Below are positions 13,501-24,587 of a DNA stretch of 64,000 bases, in pieces. The notes below the pieces were generated by a model. That model was given only the letters and a program-made list of their open reading frames with translations, was not told the origin of the DNA and made no database searches. Source of the stretch: Galerina marginata (taxonomy: Eukaryota; Basidiomycota; Agaricomycetes; Agaricales; Galerinaceae); assembly GCA_023014335.1 (NCBI GenBank), contig JAECYW010000014.1, forward strand, positions 1,860,001 to 1,924,000, in the 5' to 3' direction. Both the position numbers and the translations under genes were made by a program. Position 1 is the stretch's first letter. Every line of letters begins with the position of its first letter.

Positions 13501-13630
13501 AGGTGATAGGCCACCCAGAGTCTCCAACGGCGACCATAGAACGGAAACCAAGAAAAACAATATAGCTGCTAGAAAGTATCAGAAAGTTCGGGTCTGTCAT
13601 CAAGAAATCTATAACTACTGGAATGAGTAG
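10519..13630 (+). CDS. Tet/JBP-like 2OG-Fe(II) dioxygenase
   Basis: Plus-strand gene of about ten exons. The C-terminal part has the hallmarks of the fungal Tet-like 2OG-Fe(II) oxygenase domain: YHCNNYTAPLHKDNDTVPGI (HxD at 13181-13189), then EYSFIYGDYRKYVVARTNSLW and, after an intron, SFSGSTMHGTMLP, whose His at 13384-13386 should be the third iron ligand. The tail PRVSNGDHRTETKKNNIAAR ends at a stop at 13630. Family members oxidise 5-methylcytosine or related bases in DNA or RNA; activity here is inferred. Upstream are an acidic segment (11030-11110) and a basic cluster PPRKRQKQPRKS that could be an NLS. I chose the ATG at 10519 (MSSHTPVLLPISS); the ATG at 10489 in frame is possible. The first intron near 10687-10766 is uncertain. 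Metal-ligand motifs look intact. Confidence 0.72.
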
Positions 13631-13739
13631 AATTACCTGATTGAATACTGCGATTAAACTGTTAGGTATTTGCTTACAATATAAAAAATGTTATTCAATT
13701 TATAGTTGCAAGCAAAATGAACATATAGCTTGGACAGTA

Positions 13740-13905
13740 CTTTTAAAGCTAACCCTAAGAGGACCGACGCGTCGGTCCTCTTAGGGTTAGGTTGCACAGC
13801 CACCAAAAAATATAAAGTTACTTTTTACCTCTTGGTGAGTGGCTGTGCTAACCCTAAGAGGACCGACGCGTCGGTCCTCTTAGGGTTAGGTTGCACAGCC
13901 ACTCA
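13740..13905. repeat. Two 42-bp telomere-like palindromes with extended stem
   Basis: Perfect copies at 13749-13790 and 13848-13889, 99 bp apart and about 120 bp after the stop of the Tet-like gene. The second is the most complete: GTGAGTGGCTGTG precedes it and CACAGCCACTCA follows, so the hairpin can extend to about 66 bp with a few unpaired bases. The first has only the right-hand CACAGCCAC. The position next to a gene end would suit a terminator or boundary role, but this is a guess. Confidence 0.9.
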
Positions 13906-13989
13906 AAAATTGTAAAGTCTTAGAAACACGTCTGTTACTATAAAAAACATAAAAAGCTATAGACATGTGGCTGTATAAGAATACAATTC

Positions 13990-14530
13990 ATTAACCTTCT
14001 CTGTCTTCTTTCTCTTATAATAGGCAAGCCATTCATCTGTGAGATAACTAAGTTACAAAAACCCAGACTATATATTTATTCTACCCTATCTCCTTCGCCC
14101 GATGATAGGCAAGGGATTCATCTGTGGGGGAGACCCCCTTCCAAAGGTTTCTATGAAAACAATCAGACAAGTGATATAATAGATGATAGTGGATTTACTT
14201 ACTTTGGACTTTTAACCTATGAAAACCAGGTGTGGAAAATGTTGTTCACCCTGTTTCCAAGGTTTTCTGATAAAGGAATCAGACAAGTAACAAATAACCG
14301 CCAATTTACTTACAAAGTTGCATCCTCAGCCTTTAAACTCTGGAAACCAGGTGCATGGAAGGTCATTAAGACCATTCTGTGTGATAGAGAAAGGAAGTAG
14401 GCAAAGAAATATAGAATATAGGTTGATATAAGCAGATGTGGAGAGTCTTGCGGAAATCGCTACTGATCCACACCCAGGTCAGTCGCTTATAAAGATGTTG
14501 AAAGACAAAAATAGTACAATAAATGATGGA
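13990..14530. other. Intergenic with imperfect ~120-bp repeats
   Basis: No open frame of note. Two or three degenerate copies of a block share the landmarks ATAGGCAAG..ATTCATCTGTG, AATCAGACAAGT, TTTACTTAC and GAAAACCAGGTG / GGAAACCAGGTGC. Related wording (ATAGAAACC, GAAACCAGATCACC) reappears at 19130-19200. It may be old transposon debris. Confidence 0.5.
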
Positions 14531-14945
14531 TAGTGCTGTGCTGCGCAGCCATTAAAGCCATGTACATAGCATTGCGCAGTCATTAAAGCCATGTACATAG
14601 CATTGCGCAGTCATTAAAACCATATACACAGCATTGCGCAGTCATTAAAGCTATCTAAGTATCATCACACTGTCTTAAAGCTATGCATGTAGTGCCGCAC
14701 AGCCTATAAAGCCATGAAAGTAGTATTGCACAGCTATTAAAACTATGAGATTAGTATGGCGCAGCCTTTAAAGCTATGAAAGTAATATCGCGCAGCCTTT
14801 AAAGCTATGAAAGTAATATCGCGCAGCCTTTAAAGCTATGAAAGTAATATCGCGCAGCCTTTAAAGCTATGAAATTAGTATCGCGCAGCCTTTAAAGCTA
14901 TGAGATTAGTATCGCGCAGCCCTAAACCTATGAGAGTATGTCTAT
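14530..14945. repeat. 31-bp minisatellite upstream of the SET gene
   Basis: About 13 tandem units of 31 bp. The best-preserved units (14770-14940) contain ATATCGCGCAGCCTTTAAAG followed by CTATGAA; units further upstream are more diverged (GCATTGCGCAGTCATTAAAG). The array stops about 50 bp before the ATG at 14996, so it occupies the core promoter or 5' leader. The repeated GCGCAGCC could be a protein-binding site; no experiment supports this. Confidence 0.85.
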
Positions 14946-14995
14946 ATAAGATTCCAGAATACTACAATGAGCTTTAATTTCTTTCACTCACTCCA

Positions 14996-16069
14996 ATGGC
15001 AGACTCTGCAGTTGCTTCTACCTCTCATCCTGCTATTACCTGGAATCCAGCAAATTCCATTCAATTCTCTCTTGTAAATGACTTGTCCCTTTCTGTTCTT
15101 CCTTCCCAAGCTATACTACATATCGACCCTCTTATCGTCAATGCTCTCTTTGCTCAACAGAAGCAAAAATCCCAGAACAGAAGTCATAATATCCAAACCA
15201 TCTCTTTTGATACAAATATGGAACCTTTCGGTCACTCTATGATCTGGTCTATGTTTGAAAAGGTCAAGCACAACCTTAATTTTCAAGATCCACATGGATA
15301 TATAGCCACTGTGAAAAAGCTTGCAACTAGTATTCTTCATCATTATCCTGCACTTGTCTGGGAAAACAAGAAAAAAGAAAGTTTGGAAACTCTATTTTGG
15401 TGGGTTTTAAGATATCTATCTATCTATATACTATTAATATTGCCTCACAGGTGCATCACTGCCTACAGTTTGGTTATTAATCCAGCAGCCATAGTGCGTC
15501 TTAAGGTCAAACCTCTTGGCCATGCTAAACAAAAAGGTTTTGCAATTTATGCCAACAAGGACATTGTACAAGGAGAATACATCCAAGAACTTCTTGGTTT
15601 AATGCCAGAGGATCGAGCTGAAAAGTACACTGATCTCTCCACAATCACTCCTCATGAACACAACCGCAATGATGGCTCCTTTGAAGAAAAACTCTTGATT
15701 GGACCTATTAGGTTCATTAACCATCGCTGTGTTTCTTATAATGTTGAGGTGAGTTTCAATTCTTGTTTACAGGTATTTAATATTAATAAATCTGGATAGT
15801 TTATTGCTATTCGAAACACATATGCTTTTACCATTATGGCAACAAAGAATATCAAAGCCAAGGAAGAAATCTTGCTTTGCTATGGGGTTGACTACTTCAA
15901 GGAGAATGGAGCTGAATGCTTATGTGAAGATTGCAGGGAAATACCAGATGAGGAGGAGGCAGAAGCATCTAAGAAGGATGAAGGTCAGATTAACATTGAG
16001 GAGAGAGACAAAGCCAAAAAGAACAAAAGAGCAAAACAAAAAGAGAATCGCAAGCTGGGACCAAATTAA
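14996..16069 (+). CDS. SET-domain protein (putative lysine methyltransferase)
   Basis: Three exons, with introns at about 15400-15450 and 15749-15799 (GTGAGT...TAG). Exon 1 encodes a poorly conserved N-terminus. The rest reads as a SET domain: KGFAIYANKDIVQGEYIQEL, then GPIRFINHRC (the NH-C motif that binds S-adenosylmethionine, about 15703-15732), FTIMATKNIKAKEEILLCYG and the catalytic-tyrosine-type YGVDYF. A short post-SET-like CLCEDC follows at about 15917 and a highly charged tail ends at 16069. SET enzymes methylate lysines in histones or other proteins. The substrate cannot be deduced. Total size is about 320 residues, compact for a chromatin enzyme, with no reader domain. It shares a 31-bp-repeat promoter region and neighbourhood with the Tet-like gene. 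Confidence 0.8.
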
Positions 16070-16354
16070 CATATCATCTGCTGTATTGACACTTTTATGA
16101 TGTTTTTGTATGTTTTTATAACCCTGAAATTCAGTCAAATTTTGCCATTCTGATACTGAGAGCAAATAACACAAAATATATTGACATGCAGACATTTTAC
16201 AAGCGGTGATTCAAGAGCCATTTGATGAGATATACAAGCAAGTATTGCGTGGCGTGTGATGAGATAGATGCAGAGAGAATACAAGTATGTGACAAGATTG
16301 AGTTGAACATTGTTAGTTGAATAACAATGAAAACATGCGAATGACAAGAAAGAC

Positions 16355-18909
16355 TCAATGAAGCTCTGATAACCTTTGTCTCAACATATCAAACAAGGGA
16401 TCATCATGCCACATAGATCGAGGGAAGTCATAGATCCTTCTACCTGATAAAACCCTATTAATTAATATGTTTTTTAAAAGTATAAAAGATCATTGCACTT
16501 ACGCCTTTGGTGTTGCCAAAACCACAGCCCAACAGATATTGGTTCCAATCGTAAGCTCATCCGGGGACTTCTGCGAGTTATAACCCAAAGTGGTGTATCC
16601 AACAAGAGTCAAAGATCCAGTTGGAATATCTCCTGGAAAGACAGGAAGAGTTTCGGCAACCTTGCGTAGACCTTTTGGAAGATCAATCTGAAGAGATCGC
16701 CCATCCAAGATAGGAACTGGTTATAAACAAGTTAATATCTTTAAAAACAAGATATCAATGAGAAACTCACTGGTCTCATCACAGGTATATCCCAGCTTCC
16801 ACTTTGAATTTTTGAATTGAGCCTGCTGTGCATTGGCAGGACTCAACTTCTTGGTGCCCATAGGACGAGAAGGACCGGCGCGGCCATATGAATCTATTAG
16901 CAACAATATTGAGATGAATAAAAGATTAAAGTCAAATAAACATACTTTGAGCTTTATTATTGGAGCTTCCGGGGCGGGATGAAAAAGACCAGCGATTGTT
17001 GGACATCAGGGTTTTGATACCAGGTACCTTGTAAACCAAGCAGAGAGTGGCAACCAATCTTTCATATTCCATAGTCTGAATTACGCCCGTTAGAATCTTG
17101 TATGATGAACCATTAATATCCTTGGCATGCCGAGTGTAGTCTTCATCAACACATATAAGACTGAGACAGAGAGCCGGAGTTTTCTGGTTTCGTAAAGTGA
17201 TCAAAGGATAGATGGATCCAGTGTCTGGTTTTTTGGCAATAAGGTCACAAGGTTCAATCCTAGACAAGTTGACGGTGCTTGTGCCTGTGTCCGAAACAAA
17301 AGTGAACAAATCCAGCAAGTACCTATCAGAATAAAGTTAAAACAGAATATCAAAATAGAATAGAATGGTTTACTTCTTGCTAGTCTTTGTCAAATTTGGC
17401 AGCAGTTCTGAGACGTACATCATAGGCTCCGGTGCTTCACCTGCAGGAAGATATCGATTGTTGGTGTATCCACTGAAATATTGTTAGTCAATTAGGTATA
17501 GACAGTAAATAAGTAGATACCTAGGCAATTTAGGAAGATCCTTGTAAGTTTTGGCGAGGAAGACATCAACCAAGTCTTTATCGTAAATCTGGCATTTCCG
17601 TAACTTGGGACGACTGTATATATATAGTATCAGGCAATAAAATTGATTAATCAACAGAAATGCATACCTTTCAAGAGGATCTTTAGTGATCAAATCCTCC
17701 AGATAAACACCAGTATCTTTCAAATCATCTTTTCTCTTCGCAAAAGACTTTTCTTCTTTCGATTTAGCCTCCTTTGCCTTTTTTCTATAAGGCAGAAAAA
17801 GTCAACAAAGTAAACATATTATAGAAACCAAAAATAATGAACATACATGGCAGTGTTGAGGATTTTCTGACGTTGAGGATTGTTACTAAAAAAACTGGAT
17901 TAAATAATATTCTGAAGAAAATATACCATACACACCTAGTCTTAGCCTTTCCTTTGGACTTACTCAAAGGAAGCTTATCATCCTCTGAGCTGTTATCCTC
18001 CTCCCTAAGAAAAGGAAAACAGAAAAGGGAAAATTAGCTTAAAGTCAAAAAGAACAAGGAAAAAAAAAAAACATACGCTTCATCATCTATGAAATTAGCA
18101 TCAGAATCTTGTTCATCATCTTCCTCCTCTTCATCTTCTGCCTCATCTTCATCTTCTGCCTCTTTTTCATCTTCTGCCTCCTCTTCTTCATCTTCCTCTG
18201 CAACTTCAGCATCATCACTATCAAAAACCTCCTCTTCACTGATGATATCAGATTCTGATTCGGTCTCTTCCTTAATCGCATTGGTAATCTTTCTCTTTGT
18301 TTGAATCAAAACAATAGGTGATTTGAGTTTCAAATTTTTGGCAGAAGACTTCATTGTAGGAGTGTTGGGAGGCTTTGACTGTGAAGTATGACGAGGTTTT
18401 TTTGGTGACTTCTGTTCAGGACTAAAATAGCCTTTAATATAAAGTTCATAAAAATGAAGACCAAAATACCTTGGAGTAAATGCAGCAGTGTCGATGTTTT
18501 TCTTCTTAGACTTGGAGCTGTTTAATAGAATAATTAATAAAAGAGGCAAAATATCTGAACTAACTACTCACAGGCTTCCTGCAGTTGCTTGAGGAGGCCC
18601 TACTCTCTGAGACCTTCTCGGAGTAACCCTAGAAAACCGTATTAGTGTCATAATATCTTAACATGGATAAAGAAGCAAAAAAGCACGGAGGTGGGGGCTG
18701 ATCCGATCTGCAATGAAAGTTTAGCTTCAAAAAAGTAAAATACAACAAGCAGAACATACAAAGAGGCAGCATCAGAGGTTTCATTTTCACTCGCGCTATA
18801 ATAATAGCAATAACTTTCAGCATATATCAAAGAAGAACAGATAATTCAATATCTACCTGTGATTTTCCTCTGAAGAGGAGTCTTGTTTGACTTTTCTTTT
18901 AGGTGGCAT
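16355..18909 (-). CDS. Acidic nuclear-type protein of unknown function
   Basis: Many-exon minus-strand gene starting at an ATG at 18909 (MPPKRKVKQDSSSEENH). The start resembles a basic nuclear localisation signal. A second basic/Ser block follows, then a long Glu/Asp tract (about 18090-18240) with patterns like DEEEEEAEDEKEAEDEDEAE. The C-terminal half is ordered: MLDLFTFVSDTGTSTVNLS, KPDTGSIYPLITLRNQKTPA, KWKLGYTCDET, ILDGRSLQIDLP, SLTLVGYTTLGYN and TNICWAVVLATPKA. A last short exon (GRRIYDFPRSMWHDDPLFDM) would end at 16355. I associate the GYT / ILDGR pattern with an uncharacterised family common in agarics, but this is from memory. It converges with the SET gene and diverges from the 19568 gene. 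The acidic tract suggests histone or basic-protein contact; this is inference. Confidence 0.6.
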
Positions 18910-19567
18910 AATGAGTGTAATGTGTATGAAAGTAAAGATTTGAGGGAAAACGACTGGATAGACAGAAAGAAATCTGTGGCTTCTTATACCTCTCAGACTT
19001 CCCAAATGGATATCGGATCAAACAGAAGATCCGATTTTTTGGGGTATGGATGGATATACATTTCAGATCAATTATGGTGGGTTACGTACAAATATATATT
19101 GAGCCCCTATAACAAAAAGCTTCTGAATGACATAGAAACCAAGAACCGCCAAATTCTAACTGTGGGGTTCCTGACAGGTTGTCTAGAAACCAGATCACCG
19201 TCTATTTAGTTATAGAAAAGAAGATCCGATTTGATAATGCCAAGATGTAAAAACAGGGTTCTAGATTCTTGTCTGGTCAGCAGACCTAACACATTTCCGG
19301 TCCGACTCCAAAGTTCCTAGCAACTGAATGGGAAAATTTCAAGTCTATATTGAAATCAAAAAGAATATAGCGCCATTTTTAAAGGTACACCGTCTAGGGT
19401 CTACAAGACTAGATTGATCTTACACCTAAAAAGGAAGTGACAAAGCTTTTTTTTACGAGCCTAGGAGAATTTGATTGATCGATCATAGAAGTGGAATATA
19501 GCTTTAAAAGCGAGCAAAAAACTTTGTGAAAGTATTCCTTCTTTCTCCAACCTATTGACAAAGCACT
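18910..19567. other. Divergent intergenic region
   Basis: About 660 bp between two genes that point away from each other, so it should hold both promoters. The frame at 18883-19209 overlaps the first exon of the minus-strand gene and shows no family resemblance. I see no clear repeated operator. Confidence 0.4.
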
Positions 19568-20751
19568 ATGGATCAATTCTATGATATGAAAGCTACTGGT
19601 TAGTCAAACTTTCATAATTTTACTCTTATTAACGAGATTTTAGAAAGTAAAGTGGAAAGGCTTGCAGAAAGCCAGGTACATAAGAGAAAGCAGTTATGTC
19701 ATTTTAATGCGGTATGTAACCATGTATGTCTTTTAAAATGACAAACGTGACTGAAACAATACTAGACAGACGGCATTAAGAATCAGGTCCAAGTCACTCC
19801 AGTGGAGCAAAATAGAAGCTGGAAACTTATCCGTAATATGACCACTGAAGATGCTGAAGAAGTTGTTTTGCGTGTTCAGGGTGTATTAAGCCAGAAGTCA
19901 CTTCCACCTATATCGCAGCCATTTAATATGTAAGTCAGAACAGTTGTCAAAAATACTAAAAAGCCAGCCAATATTAAATATAATATTCACAGTGAACCTA
20001 AACAACGACATTTTATGCGACAATCAGTAACACTCACTGGACTGGGCAGCACACTTTTCTATCAGGCTATACAAAATGCTCAAGAAATTCACCAGATATT
20101 CTCACGCACCTTTCCACAAGGCGCTCTCGAGGATTGGAATTCTGCTTCTTTTGAAGGCTATCCAGCTATTGACATGAACAACCGCTTTTTCACACTTCGC
20201 AAACATGCAATCACGGATGAAATATTACCTTTCTCAAATGAAGTCGATCCACATGGAATCCTTGCTGCTGCTATGGATATTGATGAACAATTTGTTCATA
20301 CTACAGAAAATGAAGTTGAGTACTATGAACTCCTTGATGATCGTGAACAAGAAACCAAGTAAGTTTCTGTTCTGATTAGACCTTTTAAGATCTTTAATAA
20401 TAATCATGCAGGTATCAACAAGTCAATCCTATAAAGTTCCGGTGTGGAGATATCGTTGAAGCCCAACTTTCCTTTATCTGTATCCAAATGAAGAATGGAA
20501 AATATAGGATGTTGACGGTTCTTCGGGCAATTACCATTTTGGACACCTCAACTTTAAGGGTGCGTATTGAGTTATTAAGCTTGTGATGATTAGACTCTGA
20601 TGTAACTTGACTTTAGGAAGCTGCCATAATACGCAATCGAACTAAAAACCAGACAGTGAGGCAGGTTTCTTTAAAAAGAAAGGTTGGATATGCCACAGAT
20701 GAAGTTGTAGAAGCACGCGATCGACTGAGCCGTATGAAACTGAAAGATTAG
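19568..20751 (+). CDS. Uncharacterised agaric protein
   Basis: About six exons, starting MDQFYDMKAT at 19568 and ending SRMKLKD at 20751. The main exon (about 20015-20360) reads VTLTGLGSTLFYQAIQNAQ, DWNSASFEGYPAIDMNN and ITDEILPFSNEVDPHGILAA. Later exons give FRCGDIVEAQLSFICIQMKN, YRMLTVLRAITILD and QTVRQVSLKRKVGY. There are no catalytic motifs I recognise. I associate the RxGDIVExQxSF pattern with an uncharacterised, multicopy mushroom family often near transposons; this is from memory and unverified. Reading frames are clean across the introns, so the gene looks intact. Confidence 0.6.
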
Positions 20752-20869
20752 ATATTTCATGATACTCTAATAGCAGTTTCTTTATTCAATATCGATATAT
20801 CAATAAAAGATTTAACAAGTTGGATAATCTTATAGCAAATTTGTGACCGGACAGACCGCATACGCTATT

Positions 20870-21040
20870 AAGCAAGGGTCTTGTCTTGTGTAAGGTTACG
20901 GATCTTGTGTAAACGGATCTTGCATAAGCTTACGGATCTTGTGTATTTAATAGAGCTTACAAATCTTCAGTATTGAATAGAGTTGCGGATCTTATGCACT
21001 CAGAAGAGGTTACGGATCTTGCGGATCTTATGGAGCTTGC
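20870..21040. repeat. Dispersed GGATCTTG motif repeats upstream of the F-box-like gene
   Basis: About seven copies of TTACGGATCTTGTGTA or variants (CGGATCTTGCATAAG, CGGATCTTATG) lie in 170 bp, ending about 150 bp before the ATG at 21190. They could be promoter elements or a young minisatellite. Confidence 0.6.
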
Positions 21041-21189
21041 CGCAAAAGAGTCTGTCACTGCTTCAGGGAAGACTAGCCGATACAATATATAAACTGGTTC
21101 AACTTCGTCCAATTTCTTCAGTTCCTTTCCTTTCTCCTTCACTCATACTCTCTAGCTAAATATTCTCTATTCTTCCTGTTATCGTCACT

Positions 21190-23126
21190 ATGGCCAAAAG
21201 TCAAACTAAAAAGCAAGCCACTCATGCTGGTGGGTTACATTTAAATTCAAAGTTGTTATAAAGCTAATTTTTCAAATAATAGAAACTCCTTACCGTCGTC
21301 GCTCTGCTCGAATTCACAAGGCTTCCACAGCTACTAATCAAGTGGATATGGAAAACAACTCTGGTGTTCCGATTATAGGTATGTCTAGAATTTATGACTA
21401 TGTTAATAATATTGACTCAATACTTTTCATACAGAGGCCAATAATACTGTGATAGAAGATACAAATAGTAAGTAATCAAACTTGTATTTAACTTTATACC
21501 TTACTGATTAAAATTAACCATAGTGTCTGAAGAACTTCAGTATCCTGCAGAAGAGCATACTGGAGATCTTCATTTAGAACGCTTTATTTCCAATAATCTT
21601 CCACTAGGAAAGTTCAATTGCGATGCTCTCAAGATGTTGTGGAAAGGCACAGTTCAATCTATTGTCAACCAATCCATGAAAAATGAAGAATCTCGTCGTC
21701 ATGCCATTTGCGTGGTTCGCCAAGCTGCAGCTTGTCTTGAAATCAACTTGGGCGCAACTATACCAATTCCTGTTGGTGAAGACAGGGCGACCAGGAGACC
21801 TAACATCTTCGAGGTCAACAATAGTATCCCTCATTTATCAGACGAACTCAAACACGCATCAAAAACTCTCTGGGACAGATGGGGAAACTCCAAAAATCTT
21901 GTTGATTTGATCGCTTTAGCAGAAGAAGAAGTTCTAGGACCAGACGTCCAGGCTTTTATTCTGATTCTTGCCAAGTCTGTTGGAATCCTAAGCGGTAATA
22001 TCAGTAAGCCTGTGTTATTATTTATCTGGCTATTGATATCTGATTATATGAACAGTCAACAAAGTAACATATGCTGTTCATCACAGCAAAATGTTCTTTC
22101 TTCCAGCTGCCATTCAGAACAAAATACTCGACAATCTATCTGCATATGATCGCCAATCTTTTGCTGAAACCAGCAAAAGTCATCTTTTTTGTTTAAACCA
22201 GTATAACTGCAACTTGATCGGATCCATGCTAGAGGATTTTGGATTCACTCTGGATATTTTCATGTCAGCTCTGGCAGACTGTCAGGCCATCATCACTGGA
22301 TCCTTTGCTCTTCAGCCCCTCCTTCCAAAAGACCAGCGCTTTAATTCCAACAATCTCGATATCGTCATGTCTACCCACGCTGTCCGACTCTTCCAAACCA
22401 AAATCCTCCATGGCTACACTCTCTATATCCCTGACACCAGATTCCATTCTTATAATCCTGTCATCTGCGACCGCATCATCTTTTCCCACAAGGACACAAG
22501 ACACACTATCCGGATACTCGTTATCAAGAATGGACATTCACCTTTGGAATCAATTTTCTACGAGCCAACCACCGCGATGATGAATGCGATCACTCCAAAA
22601 GGTCTATTCTCTGCCTACCCTGCTCTTCTTCACTTCCGCATCTCTCTAAACAACCCATGGATGGCCTTTGACCAAAACCGCAACAATCCCTACCTTGGAA
22701 GGCATGAAGCTGAAGAAGTCTCGACCAACTTGCAAAGGAAATATGCCAATAGAGGATTCATCACTACTTGCGATCTTCATAATATTGAAATGGGTGGGAA
22801 TACCATGGCACTTGAGCATCGATGCCGCATTGATCCAGTCTGTCCACTGACTCCTCGAGTTATTGGAGATCGCGGATGTATTCTTTGGCCTTTCCTCAAA
22901 TGCCAAATTGTTCCAGCAGCAGGTGAAATGGGTTATGTTATGCCTGGCATCAATTTCAACCACATAAGACCACGACTCGATACTATATACTGGACAGTTG
23001 GAGCTGGAGTATGTGGAGCACCACAAGCAGGGAGGCCATCTGGATTTGTAAGTTATCAGCGTAATTTCTATAACTAAATTTGAGTAAACTTGCTATTGAT
23101 AGATATTTGCTGCAGCTGACGATTAA
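21190..23126 (+). CDS. F-box-like protein with possible nucleotidyltransferase-like segment
   Basis: Starts MAKSQTKKQATHA at 21190, followed by basic and acidic short exons. A helical region (21523-22010) includes LKMLWKGTVQSIVNQSMKN. After an intron, FFLPAAIQNKILDNLSAYDR followed by QSFAETSK matches the F-box core (LPxxIxxxILxxLSxxDxxxFAxTSK), the Skp1-binding motif of ubiquitin ligase adaptors. Next comes AIITGSFALQPLLP and, 11 residues later, NNLDIVMS, a GS...LDIxM pattern reminiscent of nucleotidyltransferase-fold proteins, though key acidic residues are not all evident. A Cys/His-bearing tail (EHRCRIDPVCPLTPRVIG) follows. The last intron (23048-23102) gives an end at 23126 (IFAAADD); reading through instead would end at 23077. 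Function of this combination is unknown. Confidence 0.6.
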
Positions 23127-23253
23127 TCTTATCATGTATGTAAATAGAGCAGAGATATGTATATAGAAATGAAATGTATATAGAAGAATCCACTTTTTAT
23201 TTATTATATCCACAGAGATTTTCCCCTAAGTTTATGAGTATACACTTTCTTCA

Positions 23254-23587
23254 CTGAGCTACAACAGTTGAAATACATTTCTAATAGATTTAAGTTAAGT
23301 TTGACATGACGTTGTACTGTATTGTGCATCCTATGTATTTTATTCATCAAGAGCCAATAATATATCACTCTTACACCTATATCTTTTTAACCAACCTAGC
23401 CACCCCACCTTCGCTAAAGCTCAGGGGGGCCCCCAAGAGGCTATATTGGTTAAAAAGATATAGGTGTAAGAGTGATATAATATTGGCTCTTGATGAATAA
23501 AACACACAGGACTTTAGGTACAGTACGATGTTCAAGCAAAGCAGAACTTTAATCTATTAGAAATGTATTTCAACTGTTGTAGCTCAG
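23254..23587. mobile_element. Small foldback (MITE-like) element, 334 bp
   Basis: Long inverted repeat. The outer arms (CTGAGCTACAACAGTTGAAA...) are perfect over about 37 bp. A second paired block (ATTCATCAAGAGCCAATA to TCTTTTTAACCAA and its complement) flanks a GGGGGGCCCCC centre. There is no coding capacity. I could not assign a clean target duplication. Confidence 0.75.
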
Positions 23588-23619
23588 AGAAGTTTTGAAT
23601 AGAAATCTGAGGTATAATT

Positions 23620-23935
23620 TTCTGTGCTAACCCTAAGAGGACCGATAGCACAGCCACAATAAAAAAAAAAAAATATGGCTTGTTATCAATATTCAACCTC
23701 AGACTTATACTTAAAAAGCATTTCTGAGGTTTAAAAATTTAGGTGTGTTTTTGGTTCTAACCCTAAGAGGACCGACGCGTCGGTCCTCTTAGGGTTAGCA
23801 CAGCCACAACAAAAAAAAAATCATATACCTCAGAATTATATTTAAAATGCATATCTGAAGTTTAAAGTTTTAGGTGCGTTTTTGATTCTAACCCTAAGAG
23901 GACCGACGCGTCGGTCCTCTTAGGGTTAGCACAGC
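23620..23935. repeat. Three telomere-like palindromes (two full, one half)
   Basis: Full 42-bp palindromes at 23757-23798 and 23888-23929, 131 bp apart, each followed by CACAGCCACAAC and an A-run. A half copy at 23627-23645 stops at the centre and jumps straight to the right-hand AGCACAGCCAC, as if one arm was deleted. The surrounding 131-bp block is repeated in diverged form (TATCAATATTCAACCTCAGA, TTAAAAAGCATTTCTGA). Confidence 0.9.
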
Positions 23936-24470
23936 CACAACACAAAAAAAATTTATTTGGCTTGTTATCAATATTCAACCTCAGACTTGTATTTAAAAGG
24001 CATTTTCAATGCTTAAAGTTTTTGATGTGTTCATTTTTAGCATGTCAATTCTCCTGAGTTTGATTTCAAACCAACAGTAAACAGAAGTATTCCATTGAGG
24101 GATATAGAAAGTACTCGAAGAAGTTGAACAAGACTTACAACGAGTATTATTTATTACTGGAATGCAGTGGAAGTGATCTAGAAGCATATAGATAGATATA
24201 CAACTGACATGAACCATGTTCAGTCAGTATTTAGTTATATAAGCTATTTATAAACTATAGTAACCAGAACAAAAGCATCTAACCGACTGCAAAGTAAAGG
24301 AAATGATATTTAATCACGTTACTGACAAAACCTAACCTTAGTTTAGGTGTCCAGGAACAAAAGCTAAAAATAGACCCTAGCAACGGACATCAGACAACCA
24401 TTCCCATGGTCAGTAATGATTTTAACACTATTAGAAAAGTTTGTAGACTTTTAATTCAGGGTCGCTCACA
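23936..24470. other. AT-rich intergenic, no gene seen
   Basis: No supported reading frame. The small minus-strand frame at 23993-24217 has no recognisable features. The 3' part (24240-24470) may be the inner part of the truncated hairpin-ended element that follows. Confidence 0.4.
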
Positions 24471-24587
24471 AAAAATGAAGCAGTGGGAGAATTTCCAACC
24501 ATCGCGTTAGAAACCATTTCCTTCTGCTATCAAGTGTAGAAAACGAGTTCTTTTACTACGTAAGAACTCGTAACCAAGTCACTGCAA
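24470..24587 (+). mobile_element. Partial copy of hairpin-ended element (terminal part)
   Basis: Contains the terminal signature GTGGGAGAATTTCCAACCAT, GCGTTAGAAACCATTTC, a degenerate hairpin and the end ACTACGTAAGAACTCGT, directly followed by AACCAAGTCAC of the 63-bp minisatellite. The upstream boundary is unclear. It is related to the 24933 and 41659 elements. Confidence 0.65.

Noticed and set aside
18089..18304. Poly-Ser frame on the plus strand
   Set aside because: Antisense shadow of the Glu/Asp tract of the 16355-18909 gene.
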